Assembly (NCBI GenBank): GCA_029717555.1
Contig: JAMDHS010000006.1
Coordinates: forward strand, 62,001-126,000
Length of the DNA: 64,000 nt
Reading direction: 5' to 3'
Source: Peribolospora baueri
Lineage: Eukaryota; Basidiomycota; Peribolosporomycetes; Peribolosporales; Peribolosporaceae
How positions within the stretch are numbered: position 1 is the stretch's first letter; each line of letters begins with the position of its first letter. A program made the translations under genes and the position numbers. Shown here piece after piece: positions 25,759-36,133 of the stretch. The notes under the pieces were generated by a model. The model made no database searches and was not told where the DNA came from. It was given only the letters and a program-made list of their open reading frames with translations.

Positions 25759-26666
25759 TCAGAGGACGAAATTAGACTCTATGAACTCGGACAAATGTCC
25801 CTTTCCCTTCCTATTGTCTGACATCGCGATGCATTTTTCAATCTTGGCTATGGTCGGAAACTTGCCCATCCAAGCGTCGCTATAAACCAAGTAATGCAGA
25901 GGCTCGTTCTTGCCGTCGTAATAGTCTTCGTGATACTCTGGGTAGAAGCCAGCGTATTCCCAGTCTAGCAACGCGGTCACTTTGCCGTCCTTGGCGAGAA
26001 TGTTGGACGCCGAAAAGTCGCCGTGACAGAGAACGATGTCGCACGGCTCGATCTGAATGGCGCCCGATTCCAAGTGGCAAATCAGGCGATCCAGCGGTTC
26101 GATGTGCGGTCTTTCAATGGCGCGAAGACGGCGAATGAGGTACTCGAGAACTGATCCACACGGTTCCAGTGACGGAGGAATGTCCATCCTGGTGAGCCGC
26201 GGGTCCGTAAGCTTCTGGTCCGGTCCAAAGCCTCGGATCCCGTCGCTCTTGATTGACCGTAGCTGCTCCCGAAAAGCAAGTATTTGGGCCACCAGGTTGT
26301 CGTCGATAACTGCGTCGTCGTCATCCGGCAGAGGAGTTCCTTCCATCTTCTCCATGTACATGAATTCGTAGGGACCGACTGTTCCAAGGCGGTATACTTC
26401 GGGTACTGGAATGGTCGTATTCGCTTTGACGAATCGTACGGCTCCGGCATAGTTTTCGTGAGTCTGTAAGTGAAGGTCTGCGGTTTCGCTGCGGACTACA
26501 TCCTGCACTCGTAAAACCTGACCGTCGATAAGGGAAACGCTCCTTGTGTGAAGTTTATGTAAACCTCCTCGCCGGGGCTCAGTTCGGGTGGCCAGGTGCC
26601 ACTAGACTCGGGTGTTGGGGTCCGACTTGGAAGTACTCGCGGCAGTGATTCCGGAGAGGAAGGCAT
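25759..26666 (-). CDS. APH/choline-kinase-fold phosphotransferase, apparent frameshift
   Basis: Protein-kinase-like small-molecule phosphotransferase (APH family). The catalytic loop CHGDFSASNILA and the metal-binding LLDWEYAGFYPEY are intact, as is an ATP-site region with YEFMYMEKMEGTPLP. The main frame, 25759 up to about 26540, is open and uninterrupted. The N-terminal part from ATG 26666 (MPSSPESLPRVLPSRTPTPE...PGEEVYINFTQG) is in another frame. The expected link, a glycine-rich strand followed by SVSLIDGQVLRVQ, needs a one-base shift near 26540. No plausible intron covers the shift, since the only GT-AG pair there is 22 bases long. It is a decaying gene, an assembly error, or a model starting further in. 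The substrate is unknown. It lies between direct repeats. Confidence 0.72.
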
Positions 26667-27241
26667 GCTGAACAAGTCTATATGTGGAACGGAGACCAAA
26701 AAGAGGAAGGAGGCGGCGAGATAGTACGAGGAGGATGTATTGAGCGATGTGATGGTGCTGGTTGTAGGGGTGGAGAAGAGAAAGGATGATGGTCGTATGG
26801 AGTCACGCCCCCCACAAGGACAAAGAGAGGAGCAAGGCCACACTCGGCAGGAAGCCGAACCAACTCAATCTGAACGGCGCTTAGTGCATGTGATAATGAT
26901 AATACCTACCCCCACTCACTCACTCGCCGTCGGTCCTGTACGTATCCATCCGTTCATCCACTCCAAAGAGGAGAGCGAGGGTAAGGAGGGCGGAAGAAGA
27001 CTAAACTGCCATTCCAGCGACAGCGACAGCGACAAGGGGGATCAATCAATCAATCACATCGTCCGAGACGAGACGAGACGGATGGAAGGGGAAGGAGCAA
27101 AGGAAGCCAAGCAAGCCAATAGGGAGGAGACAGAAAAAAAAAGGGAAGCCCTGGGCCCTCGGGGGTTTAGGAGGTAGAAGAAGGGTTGGGTATAGGCGCC
27201 GCGCGTACGGCGGGGTGGTGGATCGAAATCGAGGTGGCGAT
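26667..27241. other. Intergenic, APH upstream region with repeat B copy 2
   Basis: Holds repeat B copy 2 (26891-26960), a short GACAGC tandem near 27020 and an ACGAG tandem near 27065. No gene recognised. Confidence 0.5.
26891..26960 (+). repeat. Direct repeat B, copy 2
   Basis: Reads TGATAATGATAATACCTACC, then CCCACTCACTCACTC, then GTACGTATCCATCC, parallel to copy 1 at 25020-25100. Confidence 0.75.
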
Positions 27242-27829
27242 CTATTCCTCGCAGTCGTCCTCGGCGGCGGCGGAGGTGGAACCGGAGCCGGTGTTCTTGG
27301 CGGCCTGGGAGACGGCGGGGGCCTGGACGAAGGAGGAGGGCGAGGCGCTGGTGACGTTGAGCCACTGCTGGGCGGCGCAGAGGGTGAGGCCGGAATAGAT
27401 GTTGCTGCAGTCGGCGTTGATCTGTAGAAGAGTAGAGGGGGATGGTCAGCGTCGGTCGAAGGACGGTGACAATGGCAGAGAGGGGGGACTGACGACGGGG
27501 TTGTTGTGCATAAAGACGTTGGAGGCGATGGCAAACTTGGAGGTGATGGAATCGCAGACGTCGCTGCCCTGTACGGTGTACGTCTTCTGGCAGTCCTGGC
27601 CCCACTGGCCGAGGCAGAGGGTGTCGCCGACCTCGAGGTTGGTGCAGGCGTTGTTGATAATGTCCGAGTTGACGGACATGAGCTGCCAGGTGGGGACCTT
27701 TTGGGCAGCGGCGATCGAGTCGCAGGTGTCGTTCTCGACGACCTTGTAGGTGCGGGTGCAGCTCGAACCGGCGAGGGCCGCGGAGGCGGAGAGGGCGAGG
27801 GCGAGGACGGCGAAGGTGAGGCGGGCCAT
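27242..27829 (-). CDS. Secreted protein with two LysM domains
   Basis: LysM domains bind chitin or other N-acetylglucosamine polymers. In plant-associated fungi such secreted proteins hide chitin from host receptors or protect the wall; without a host that role is inference. The signal peptide is MARLTFAVLALALSASAALA. LysM 1 runs from CTRTYKVVENDTCDSIAAA to NLEVGDTLCLG. LysM 2 runs from CQKTYTVQGSDVCDSITSKF to CSNIYSGLTLC and is rebuilt across the intron (27493-27422; donor GTCAGT). Paired cysteines frame each domain. A Ser/Ala-rich tail ends AAAEDDCEE. Total length is about 170 residues with no catalytic domain. Long overlapping frames on the same strand are compositional and were set aside. 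Confidence 0.9.
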
Positions 27830-30683
27830 GTTGGACGCGGTGTGGGCGGCGAGCTGAGGAGGAGGAGGAGGGTAAGAGAGCGTGTAAAAAGGAACGTGGA
27901 GGGACGAGGAGGAGGCAGAGAGAGATGCGGGCGAGAGGGAGTGATGGTGGTGGGTAGAAAAGGGCGAGTGAGGGAGTGAGTGATACCACGTCGGCCGGCC
28001 GGCTGGCTGGGCGACGACAGGGGCGAGCGAGGCGGTCGGACGGGCCGGGAGCTGCTGCGGGACGAGGTGCCGAGTTGCGTTGGCGCGCACGGGTGCAAGT
28101 AAAGCCAAGGCCAAGGCGAGGCGAGGCGAGCGGGTGCAGACGGACGGACGATGGGCGGACGAGCGTCAGTGGCGCAGACAGGCGGTGGTGGTGGTGGTGG
28201 GCTTGCTTTGCTGGCTTGTCACCGGTGGACGCTTGTAAACGACAAACGACGGGAGTGAAAACCAATTTGAGCAGTGGCGGAGGCGGCGCGGCGAAGAAAG
28301 AAGAAGAAGAAGAAGATATCTCTCCTCTTCCTCTCTCCTCCTCCTCTCTCCCCCTTAGCGCCCTCTTGGCCCTCCTCCTCGCCCGCTATCCCTCCATCTC
28401 GCTCACCCTCCTCGGCTTGGCTTGGCCCACCAAACTCGCTAGCCCGCCAGCCAAAGCGTCGCGCCGGCCGTTGGTGCGGGCCAAGGTCGTCTCGTCTTTC
28501 TCTCCTCTCGGCACAGCCATTCCCCTCCCTCCCGCTCCCGCCTCTCCTCTCCTGTCTTGTAGCTACCCTATCGTCCTCCCTCTCGCCCAGCCAGCCGACC
28601 CGAACGAACGAACGAACGCCGAGAGCATCGTCGGTAGATGCGATGCGAGCGCGTGTACCTTTGCGCCGCCGCCGGCACCTACCTCTTCTCCTTCCAGCCG
28701 AGCCGAGCCGGTGCCAATCAGTCTAATGGAAGTTTAGGCGCGCACTCGTTCCGTGTAGCCCGTCAGTGCGCGCGCCCCACCCAACCGTTCCACCCGCCGG
28801 CCCATCCCCTCGTTTGTCCCTCCCTCTAGCTCGGCTTGGCCAAGATCGACGGCAGGTGGCGTAGCACGCTCTGATCTGATCTACTCTACTCTATTCGCCC
28901 TACTGTGCCTGCCGTGCCCGGCGCGGTCGGCGCCGCCAAATAGGTAGGGGGCTAGGTAGCGAGGTAGCTAGCTAGGTAGGCAGACACGACTGCCGACGCT
29001 CTCAGCCACCTTCGTCATGCAACCCGTCGATCCGTCGATCCGTCGCCGCCCACTCGACGTTACGTAACGAGACAAGATGACACGACACGGCTCGAAGTGA
29101 CACGAAGCGACACGACACACACAGACACCTCGACGTACGCACGCGGCGGGCACGCCAGGCAGCAAGCACGCCCGCGCGTTGGCTTTCCGCCGCGCATCTG
29201 AGATACCTACCTAAGCAACTCGCACCCTATCTATCTATCTATCTATCTGCAAGCGTCGTCCCTCGAGGAACGTACGTTACTCCACCACCGCGTCGGACGC
29301 GCGGGACATATCACTTTTCCCGCGTCCGTCCGTCCGTTTTATTGATTTGTTCATCCGTTCATTCACTTGGCAGCCGGCCGTCGATCTCACTTAGACCTTA
29401 CCTCGACCACACCAGGTACTGTGCTCCGTACGGTTTTAAGCTCGTCCTTTTTCCGGATCCGTGGGTGAATGAGTGAATGAATGGATGGATGGATGGACGG
29501 GCAGACAGGGTGACATCCACAAATCTGGAGGAGACGTTCAAATGAATGGAAGGACCAGGCATCCATCCCCTCAGCTTCTTTCTTGACTTGCACCAACACT
29601 TCTTGGGCAACGGGTTGCATCCTTCTACCAAACACTACGAATGAGTCGAACGCAAACGGGTCGGCGAGTAAGGAGAAACCAAGCCTCTATCTACATCATG
29701 GCGAATGGCGAATGGCGAATGGCGACATTCCCATCTCATCCCCCGATCGCCTCGCTTTATCTTCGCTTCGGCCCAAGGAAACGTTTACCGCTTCAACAGT
29801 TATTCTCTCCCGGTCGTAACGATCTGGTGATCGACGACGACCCTCCTTTTCGTCCACCTACCTCCTCCTCGCCACCGTCCTTCGCCCTCCGGCGTGTCGT
29901 GTTCGCTGCACGTAGCGGTGCCTGACAGCATCCGAGAAAAGGCTTGCTTGGGGCCGGAAAAACGCATGCATCGGCGGCACTCCCCGCCACGCCTCGCTCC
30001 TATCTATCCCCGAGTCGGGACGACGACTCGATTCACTCCCTCCATTTCGTTCATTAGTTTTATTCAATGCACACATTACATACATGACGCGCGTCTCGTC
30101 TCGCCTTGGCGCGCCCGCTCCAACCAACGAACGCCTGAGCTGAACCATCCATAGCGGTCACCGCGACTCGAACTTGAACAACACCGACATCGTCGGCGGC
30201 TCACCTGCGGCATAAGAAAAAAATGAGGCGCACAGATTAGCACACTCATCCTCCCTCGACCCGCACGCCGTCGTAGTGCACCGCTTCGACGCCGACGCCC
30301 ACCCCGAGAGTCGGAAGGAAGAACGAAAGAGGGATCAGACACGCAATGGCAGCACGGCAAGCTCCCGAGGGAGCGAGCTCTGATAATGTAGATAAGGTGT
30401 GTTCGTGATGGTTCATCATGTGAAGGAAGAGGGGGGCGTGGTGGGCAAGGGCGCGGTAAAGGAAGATGGGCGCGTGGCGGGGAAGGGCGCGCTACAAGGC
30501 AAACCTGGGCATCCTTCACACCGGTACTCACATCCGCTAGCCGTTCACTTGGACGAGGCGCGAAACGATTCTCTCGATGATGTTCATATCCATCACGACC
30601 TGACCAGACGACGATCCCCGATCACCCTCTCCGATCCATCTAAAGCCACGTGCTCCTAGCGGACGAACGACTGTATAGTTATC
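27830..30683. other. Long microsatellite-rich non-coding block
   Basis: Almost 3 kb without a gene I can support. Simple repeats include an AAG run near 28303, a CTAT tetramer run at 29227-29249, ATGG units near 29478 and four copies of a GCGAATG heptamer at about 29700-29724. In 30130-30660 the minus strand has several short frames with possible splice sites, one ending EPPTMSVLFKFESR near 30159, but I could not link them into a credible protein. Confidence 0.5.
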
Positions 30684-30740
30684 TCACGTGATGCGCCTGC
30701 GGTACTTGCCGCTCTGTCCCCGTCGGTTTAGTTAGGGTTA
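30684..30740. promoter_or_regulatory. RPS18 promoter elements: TCACGTGA box and telobox-like motif
   Basis: TCACGTGA (30684-30691) is a perfect E-box palindrome of the Cbf1/bHLH type. GTTAGGGTTA (30731-30740) resembles a telomere-repeat box bound by Tbf1/Rap1-type factors at fungal ribosomal protein genes. They lie about 140 and 90 bases upstream of the RPS18 ATG. Binding is inferred from motif identity only. Confidence 0.5.
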
Positions 30741-30830
30741 TGTCGACGAGAGGCGGCTCGTCGCCACGTCCGTACACTTCTTCCTCTCCAAGGTCAGGCC
30801 GTTGCATATTCCTCAAGATCATTGCCCATC

Positions 30831-31844
30831 ATGTCTCTCGTCGCTCCCGACCCGTAAGTTCCGGTGCTTGCTGTCGGCGGTCTGCGTGTAGTGCTTGCTG
30901 TCGGCCGTCTGCGTGCGGTGCCCGTTGCTGACCACACTCGACCCGCTCGCTCCGATGATCCCGCTTTCACAGGCACGCGCAGTTCCAGTTCATCTTGCGT
31001 CTCCTCAACACCAACGTCGATGGCAAGGGCAAGATCATGTTCGCCTTGACCGAGATCAAGGGTGTCGGTAGGCGCTACGCCAACATTGTCTGCAAGAAGG
31101 CCGACGTTGACCTCCGCAAGAGGTGTGTGTCGCGCGAGCGATTCGTTGTGGCGCTTTCGGCAAATTGCCCATGTTTTTCGATCTCGTGAGGGAAATACGG
31201 GCGACGGCGGAGCGCAGCCGTGTCCGCGGAGCCGTGCCCGGGCAGTGTGGCGTATGGCGACGTGGATTCAATGGAGGAAGGACGGTTTGGAGGAGGATCG
31301 GTGGGGGAGCAGGCGCGAGCGAATGCGGCTCGACCTTGGCGACAATTTGGGCCATCGCTGACGTTCACATGCCCGCTCTCTCTTTCATAGGGCCGGTGAG
31401 CTCAACTCGGACGAGCTGGAGCGCATCGTCAACATCCTTCAGAACCCGCAAGAGTTCAAGATCCCCGCCTGGTTCCTCAACAGGCAGAAGGACATCGTCG
31501 ACGGCAAGGACTTGCAGGTCGTCTCCAACGGTGTCGACTCCAAGCTCCGCGATGACCTTGAGCGCCTCAAGAAGATTCGCGCCCACCGTGGTCTCCGTCA
31601 CTACGCGTCGTGCGTACATGTCCGCTCCTCGTCTGTTCCTCCCCCGGCGACTGACGAGCCGAGAACGCCTTTGTTTGTCCCATTACAGTCTCCGTGTCAG
31701 GGGTCAGCACACCAAGACCACTGGTCGCCGCGGCAAGACGTAAGTCCACATCTCGAGGCCGCTGCTCAGGCACCTCGTTCTCGAAAGCTAACGAGCGTCA
31801 TCCGCTTCTCCTCGAACAGCGTCGGTGTCTCCAAGAAGAAGTAA
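30831..31844 (+). CDS. RPS18: 40S ribosomal protein S18 (uS13)
   Basis: Small-subunit head protein at the inter-subunit bridge near the P-site tRNA. Five exons: 30831-30853, 30973-31122, 31391-31609, 31689-31739 and 31820-31844, all phases consistent. It starts [20 protein letters not shown], has the helix-two-turn-helix segment [20 protein letters not shown], then [20 protein letters not shown] and [13 protein letters not shown], and the tRNA-facing tail [20 protein letters not shown], ending KKK. Length and sequence match the eukaryotic family throughout. The first exon is very short, as is common in ribosomal protein genes. The donor after exon 3 could slide a few bases; the choice here keeps the usual length. 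Confidence 0.97.
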
Positions 31845-32332
31845 AACGGGTCGGCGAGCGGTGCCTTATGCCCAGCTTTCACAGGACCTATGCCCCTGGC
31901 GTCACCTCCCTCTCTCCTTGTATGTACCATTTCTCCGGCAATCCGCATGACACCCACACCCACCGTGAGAGAACTGCAAGCGTTTTGTCGAGAGAGAAAG
32001 CGGGATGCTCAGAACGAACGGCGATCCTTCTGGAGCGGGCGGATACCTGTGCGTCATCCCGAGTTGAAGGAGTATCTGGATGTCATATGGCAGGAAGCCG
32101 GGAAGACCAAACGAGCCCTTTATTGATACTGAGATAAGGTGGCAGAGGGAACCTCTTCCCTTTGCAAGCGATTCTCCCTAGGGAGCGCAGTGGCTGCGGT
32201 AATTCCGGCGCCCAATGTCCGTCCGGGATGTCTCGACTTCCGTTCACAGCCCCCCCCGCGTGTTACATAGATAGCTTTTTCTAGACCCCGCTCGTACATA
32301 CCTAGTCCTTTCTCTCCCTAGCTACTCGCGAC
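31845..32332. other. Intergenic, RPS18 end to ankyrin gene
   Basis: No gene seen. A 12-bp palindrome CTCCCTAGGGAG lies at 32174-32185. Confidence 0.45.
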
Positions 32333-33684
32333 ATGTCAGACGAGGGCGCTTCAAACAGTGAGTCACTCTCACGCCTTCTATTTATTTTCTTCGCCGACGT
32401 AGTTCGGTGGTCAGGCCATCCATCGCTGATCACCGCCGGCCAATCGGCTCGGAATCGGGCCTTCGTCCGCGCACGGCGCAAAACAGACGAGCGCCTCCTA
32501 GCGGCCGCGCGGGACGACAACGAAGAGCTTTTGGAGGAGGTGTTTAACGCTGAGGGTACATATGACATCAACTATCGGGATGGCTTGGGAAACACTGGTG
32601 AGTCCGCGTCGGCCGTCGGTCATCGGCGTTCGGCGTTCGCGGGTCGCGATCGGCATGGGATCGGTGTTGGGGTTACCATCTGGATCGGGCTCGGTGGACG
32701 GCTTCAGGGATGCGTTTGGAATGGGGGAGGATAGGATTTCGTTCTTGGTCGGATCAGAGACGGGGTTTAGCCGATGGGTGTGGATGCATTGGGGGGACGA
32801 TGAAGGGGGGGGGAGGGGAGACGTTGATGTGGTGTGATGTCCGTCCTGAGCGCCTTGGTCCACCCTTTGGACGAACTCGACGCTCACCCGCTCTGTCCGT
32901 GATGGCTCTGCTTTTCGGTGCTCTCTGAACGCCAGCTCTACACTATGCGTGAGTGTTTGCCCCCTGGAGGACAGCAGCCCCAACACCTCGCTCATGTCTT
33001 TTACCGAATCTACCCCCCCATCATACCTACCTCGTCGCTCTTTTCCCACCTCGGCCCCGCCCGACCTTCAGCGCAGCCCACGGCAGCGCAGTCTCTTTGG
33101 ACCTCCTTCTTGTGCACGAGGGCACCGACGTGGACTTGCAAAACCGCTTGGAGAAGGCCACGCCCCTGCACCTCGCCATGCGACTAGAAGCGGTCGAGTT
33201 GAGGCAGGATATCGGTAAGCGCCTGCGTCTTGCCTCATCCATGGTGTCTATCTTCTAGGCAAGAGTGGAATGTTGGATCGTTTGGATCCATGTTTCTAAT
33301 CGTATGCATCACGCACTTCTTCTTCGCTCCACTCGCTCGCCGCCCAGTTGACTCGCTCCTAGAAGCCGGTGCAGACCCACGAATCAAGGACAAGAATGGG
33401 GACAAGCCCATCGATCTCATCGGGAGCGGCACGTCCGAGGCCGACATCGACCTCCGAAAGTCGCTCCGGAGGGCGGAGGCGACATTGTCCGTCGATACTG
33501 GCGATATAGCGGCCGGTGAGTCAGGAAGCGGTTATACTGGTCTATGTTGGGGTGCCCGAGGCGTTTGCTGACGTTCACATTTATACCATTTATTCCATTT
33601 TTTCTTTTTTTTTTTTCTTTTTTTTTTACTTCAGACGATGATGATGACGAATCCGATGGCGAGCCGTCCGACGAGGACGAGTGA
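32333..33684 (+). CDS. Ankyrin-repeat protein (YCR051W-like)
   Basis: Small ankyrin-repeat adaptor of unknown partner. Six exons, two of them tiny. It starts MSDEGASN, then NERLLAAARDDNEELLEEVF; the repeats read DGLGNTALHYAAAHGSAVSL, ATPLHLAMRLE and LLEAGADPRIKDKNGDKPID. The C-terminus is acidic, DDDDDESDGEPSDEDE. The exon at 32936-32948 is just 13 bases and restores the consensus TALHYA of the first repeat. Later exons: 33072-33214, 33348-33515 and 33635-33684. The last intron has a very long T tract before its acceptor (about 33594-33628). Size and layout resemble the small yeast protein YCR051W. Confidence 0.82.
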
Positions 33685-33951
33685 TCTCGTCTGCCCCTCT
33701 TGTCGTCGCTGTCGTCAAACTACGTTCTTGGTTTCATGTGTACTACATACTTGTACATGCGCGTTCGCTCGGAAGGGGGGTGGCGGGTGGAGAGGAGGGG
33801 TGATGATTAATTCTGTGTAGAAATGATACCATCGGTACCTAATCCGAAGAGGGGCTGCGTGCAGACGGGTCAGACAGCGTCCGTCCGTGTCCGACCTCAC
33901 CGAAGGGCGTGGTCCGTGCCAGGTCAGAAGGCGGCGCTGACGAGAGCCCCA

Positions 33952-34809
33952 TCACCCATGTGTGCGCCGGTCGGAGTGGCCCAGGTCTTGCTTGGGGGCG
34001 ATCTGATCGCGAATGAGTTGTTTCTAATAAAACGCTAAGGAATGAGGGCGCTGAAAATGGGACAGTGCGGAGAGTGGAGCCGCCGGTCTGGAGACGATCG
34101 TTTTGTCCGAGTCCACTCACTAGCTCCTTCATCTCGGGGAAGCCTCCTGCGACCTTGCGATCCCAGACGAGCTTCAACTTCGCCCCAACCTTGTCCGCCT
34201 GAGTAACTGGCCCTTCGTCGTTGGACACCGTCGACTCCGCTCGATCATGGTCGTCGCCAGCCGCTTCCGCCGCGCACAGACCACCCAACCAGACTCGGAA
34301 GCGACCTCCGGTCTCGGGGCTCACGCGCGGGATGAGCGCTATGGACTGAATCGACGGAGGAGGGAAGGTGAGGAGGAGCTCAGTTTGAACCCATGCCGCT
34401 CTGTGTTGCCTGGTGGTGCCGCGAGAAAGAAAGAGGGAAAGAGAAACTCGCAGGGCGTCAGGTTCGAAACAAGATCGAGCGAACGCAGCTGGCGACTCGC
34501 GTCTGTCGTCTAGTGGCCTACCCACCATCGACACCGATTGCAGTATTCAATCAATATGTAAGGCGCGGGCAAAGGAAGTTGCGGTGGGATGAAGGTGGAA
34601 GGGTCCATCACATCCTCAGCTCTGTCGGCATCTTCCTGAAACCCCCGGCCCTGACCAACGGTAGCGTTCGGTGCCTGCTGGCCATCATGCTGCGGGGTTA
34701 GCGAAGCTTGCCCGGAGGCAGATCGCGTCGCCGACGCTGCGAGCCCAGACGGAGTGCTGCACTCCTCGCAGTCTTCTCTGGGAACGTTCGACAAGGAGAA
34801 GGAACTCAT
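33952..34809 (-). CDS. SelW/Rdx-family thioredoxin-like protein
   Basis: Member of the Rdx family (selenoprotein W, T, H and V relatives), thioredoxin-like proteins thought to act in redox control. It carries the family CXXC as PYILIEYCNRCRW, with cysteine where animal SelW has selenocysteine. It continues AAWVQTELLLTFPPPSIQSI, ETGGRFRVWL and the signature WDRKVAGGFPEMKEL. Three exons: 34809-34526, 34409-34121 and 34023-33952; the last supplies KQLIRDQIAPKQDLGHSD, completing the usual Rdx C-terminus. The N-terminal 75 or so residues are low in structure and not conserved in the family. An acidic insertion interrupts the domain (ESTVSNDEGPVTQ). Confidence 0.85.
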
Positions 34810-34978
34810 CGTGGTCAATGTGTTTGTACGGGAAGAGAAGGTACATGCAGATGGATGACCATGCCGCAGCCTCGTCCAATTAGTCAGCAGCTCCGATCAT
34901 TCACTCTGCCCGCCCGCGGCCGTGTCTGCGTCATTCGACCTCCATCATCTGCTGTCGCGACATTTGCCAACGACAGCC

Positions 34979-36133
34979 ATGTCTTTCGACGACCAAGCCA
35001 CCACGACAGGCAGCAGCGGGAGGCCCAGTGTGAGGAGAGGTGGGAGCGCAAATGCCAAAGGCGTGAGGCAAAGAGCTACGTTCGTATGGAGGGATGAGGA
35101 CGAGAGCGACGAAGCGAGGCCGGCTATCGTTCTGGATGAGCAGGGTGAGCAAGCGAGATAGGTGGCGGAGGGATAGATAAGGAGAGGGACATGTTGAGGG
35201 AGGGGGAAGTGACCGTTTTCTTGCGGCTAGCGAAGGGAAAGCGAGCGTGAAGATCTCACGACGTCTCCTTCCCTACTGCTTCTTCTTCATTCTGTCTTGT
35301 CGACGTGTTGTCCCGTGGTGCGTCATGCACTACAGAGCAAGAAGAGGTCATCGCCGACCTGACTGATACGAATCGACAGTCTAACAAGCATTTTCGCCAA
35401 TTAATGCTCGTCATGCTCTCGCTTTGCCTGGTTCTGTGCGTGCCGTCGTGTCTCTCTTCGCGATCTTTTCCGAACGATCTTTCCCGACCTGACCGAGGCT
35501 AGCTTTACCTGCTTTCACCCTCCACTTCACAGATATCTTATCCACTTCCACGCCGTTGTCTCCTCTTCTTACCCTTCCGAAGCCATCCTCATACCCCTAC
35601 CCATCTATTTCTCCTCGTCCTCTTCTTCCGAGACCGACCCACCCTCACGTGTGGCTCATTTCATCTTCACCATCTGGCAATCGGTGGCCCTCGGCTTCGC
35701 TGCGTCTCTGACACTCCGGCAGCTTTATTGGAACGGTGCATCAGCTTCCACCGAGCCGGGGTCACTCTCTTCCGCATCGGGAACAGGTGACGGAGACTCA
35801 GTCGTAGCAGCAGCGGTCCCGCCCGCGTCGCGTCCCTTCTACCCTCGCCATACGGACGTCTTCTTCGCTGAGGATCCAGTCGCCTACATCTCCCGCACCT
35901 GCTCTGTCGGCGTGACGCTGCCTCGTGTGCTCCTCGCCTCCCTCCTCCCGCCCTTCCTTGTTCTAATTGCCCCCACCTCCATGTCGTGGAGCGCCCGCAA
36001 GCTGGAGGTGACCTGGTGGGGCGTAGGCGCCGCCGCCGTCGGTATCACTTGCTTGGTGGAGAGGTGGATCGAGGAGAGCGAGAGCGATCTGGGGAGGTTG
36101 GGTGATCTAAAGTATCGGTACAAGGGCGCTTGA
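34979..36133 (+). CDS. Conserved fungal polytopic membrane protein, function unknown
   Basis: Three exons: 34979-35144, 35336-35435, 35533-36133. The cytosolic start is MSFDDQATTTGSSGRPSVRR. A helical segment EQEEVIADLTDTNRQSNKHF leads into the first membrane span (LMLVMLSLCLVLYLIHF). Further hydrophobic spans are FIFTIWQSVALGFAASLTL, VTLPRVLLASLLPPFLVLIA and WWGVGAAAVGITCLVERW. The C-terminus ends DLGRLGDLKYRYKGA. The layout resembles fungal membrane proteins of unknown function; I do not assign a family name. The start ATG is 170 bases from the start of the divergent SelW-like gene, so they share a short promoter. Confidence 0.72.

Noticed and set aside
27046-28265. Long minus-strand frames (350 and 403 codons) across the LysM locus
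   Set aside because: They are Pro/Arg/Ser-rich compositional frames; the third frame carries a signal peptide and clear LysM domains with matching splice sites.
30130-30670. Possible small intron-rich minus-strand gene divergent from RPS18 (pieces such as VVMDMNIIERIVSRLVQ and EPPTMSVLFKFESR)
   Set aside because: Several frames are open at once, no phase-consistent chain of exons could be built, and no family was recognised.
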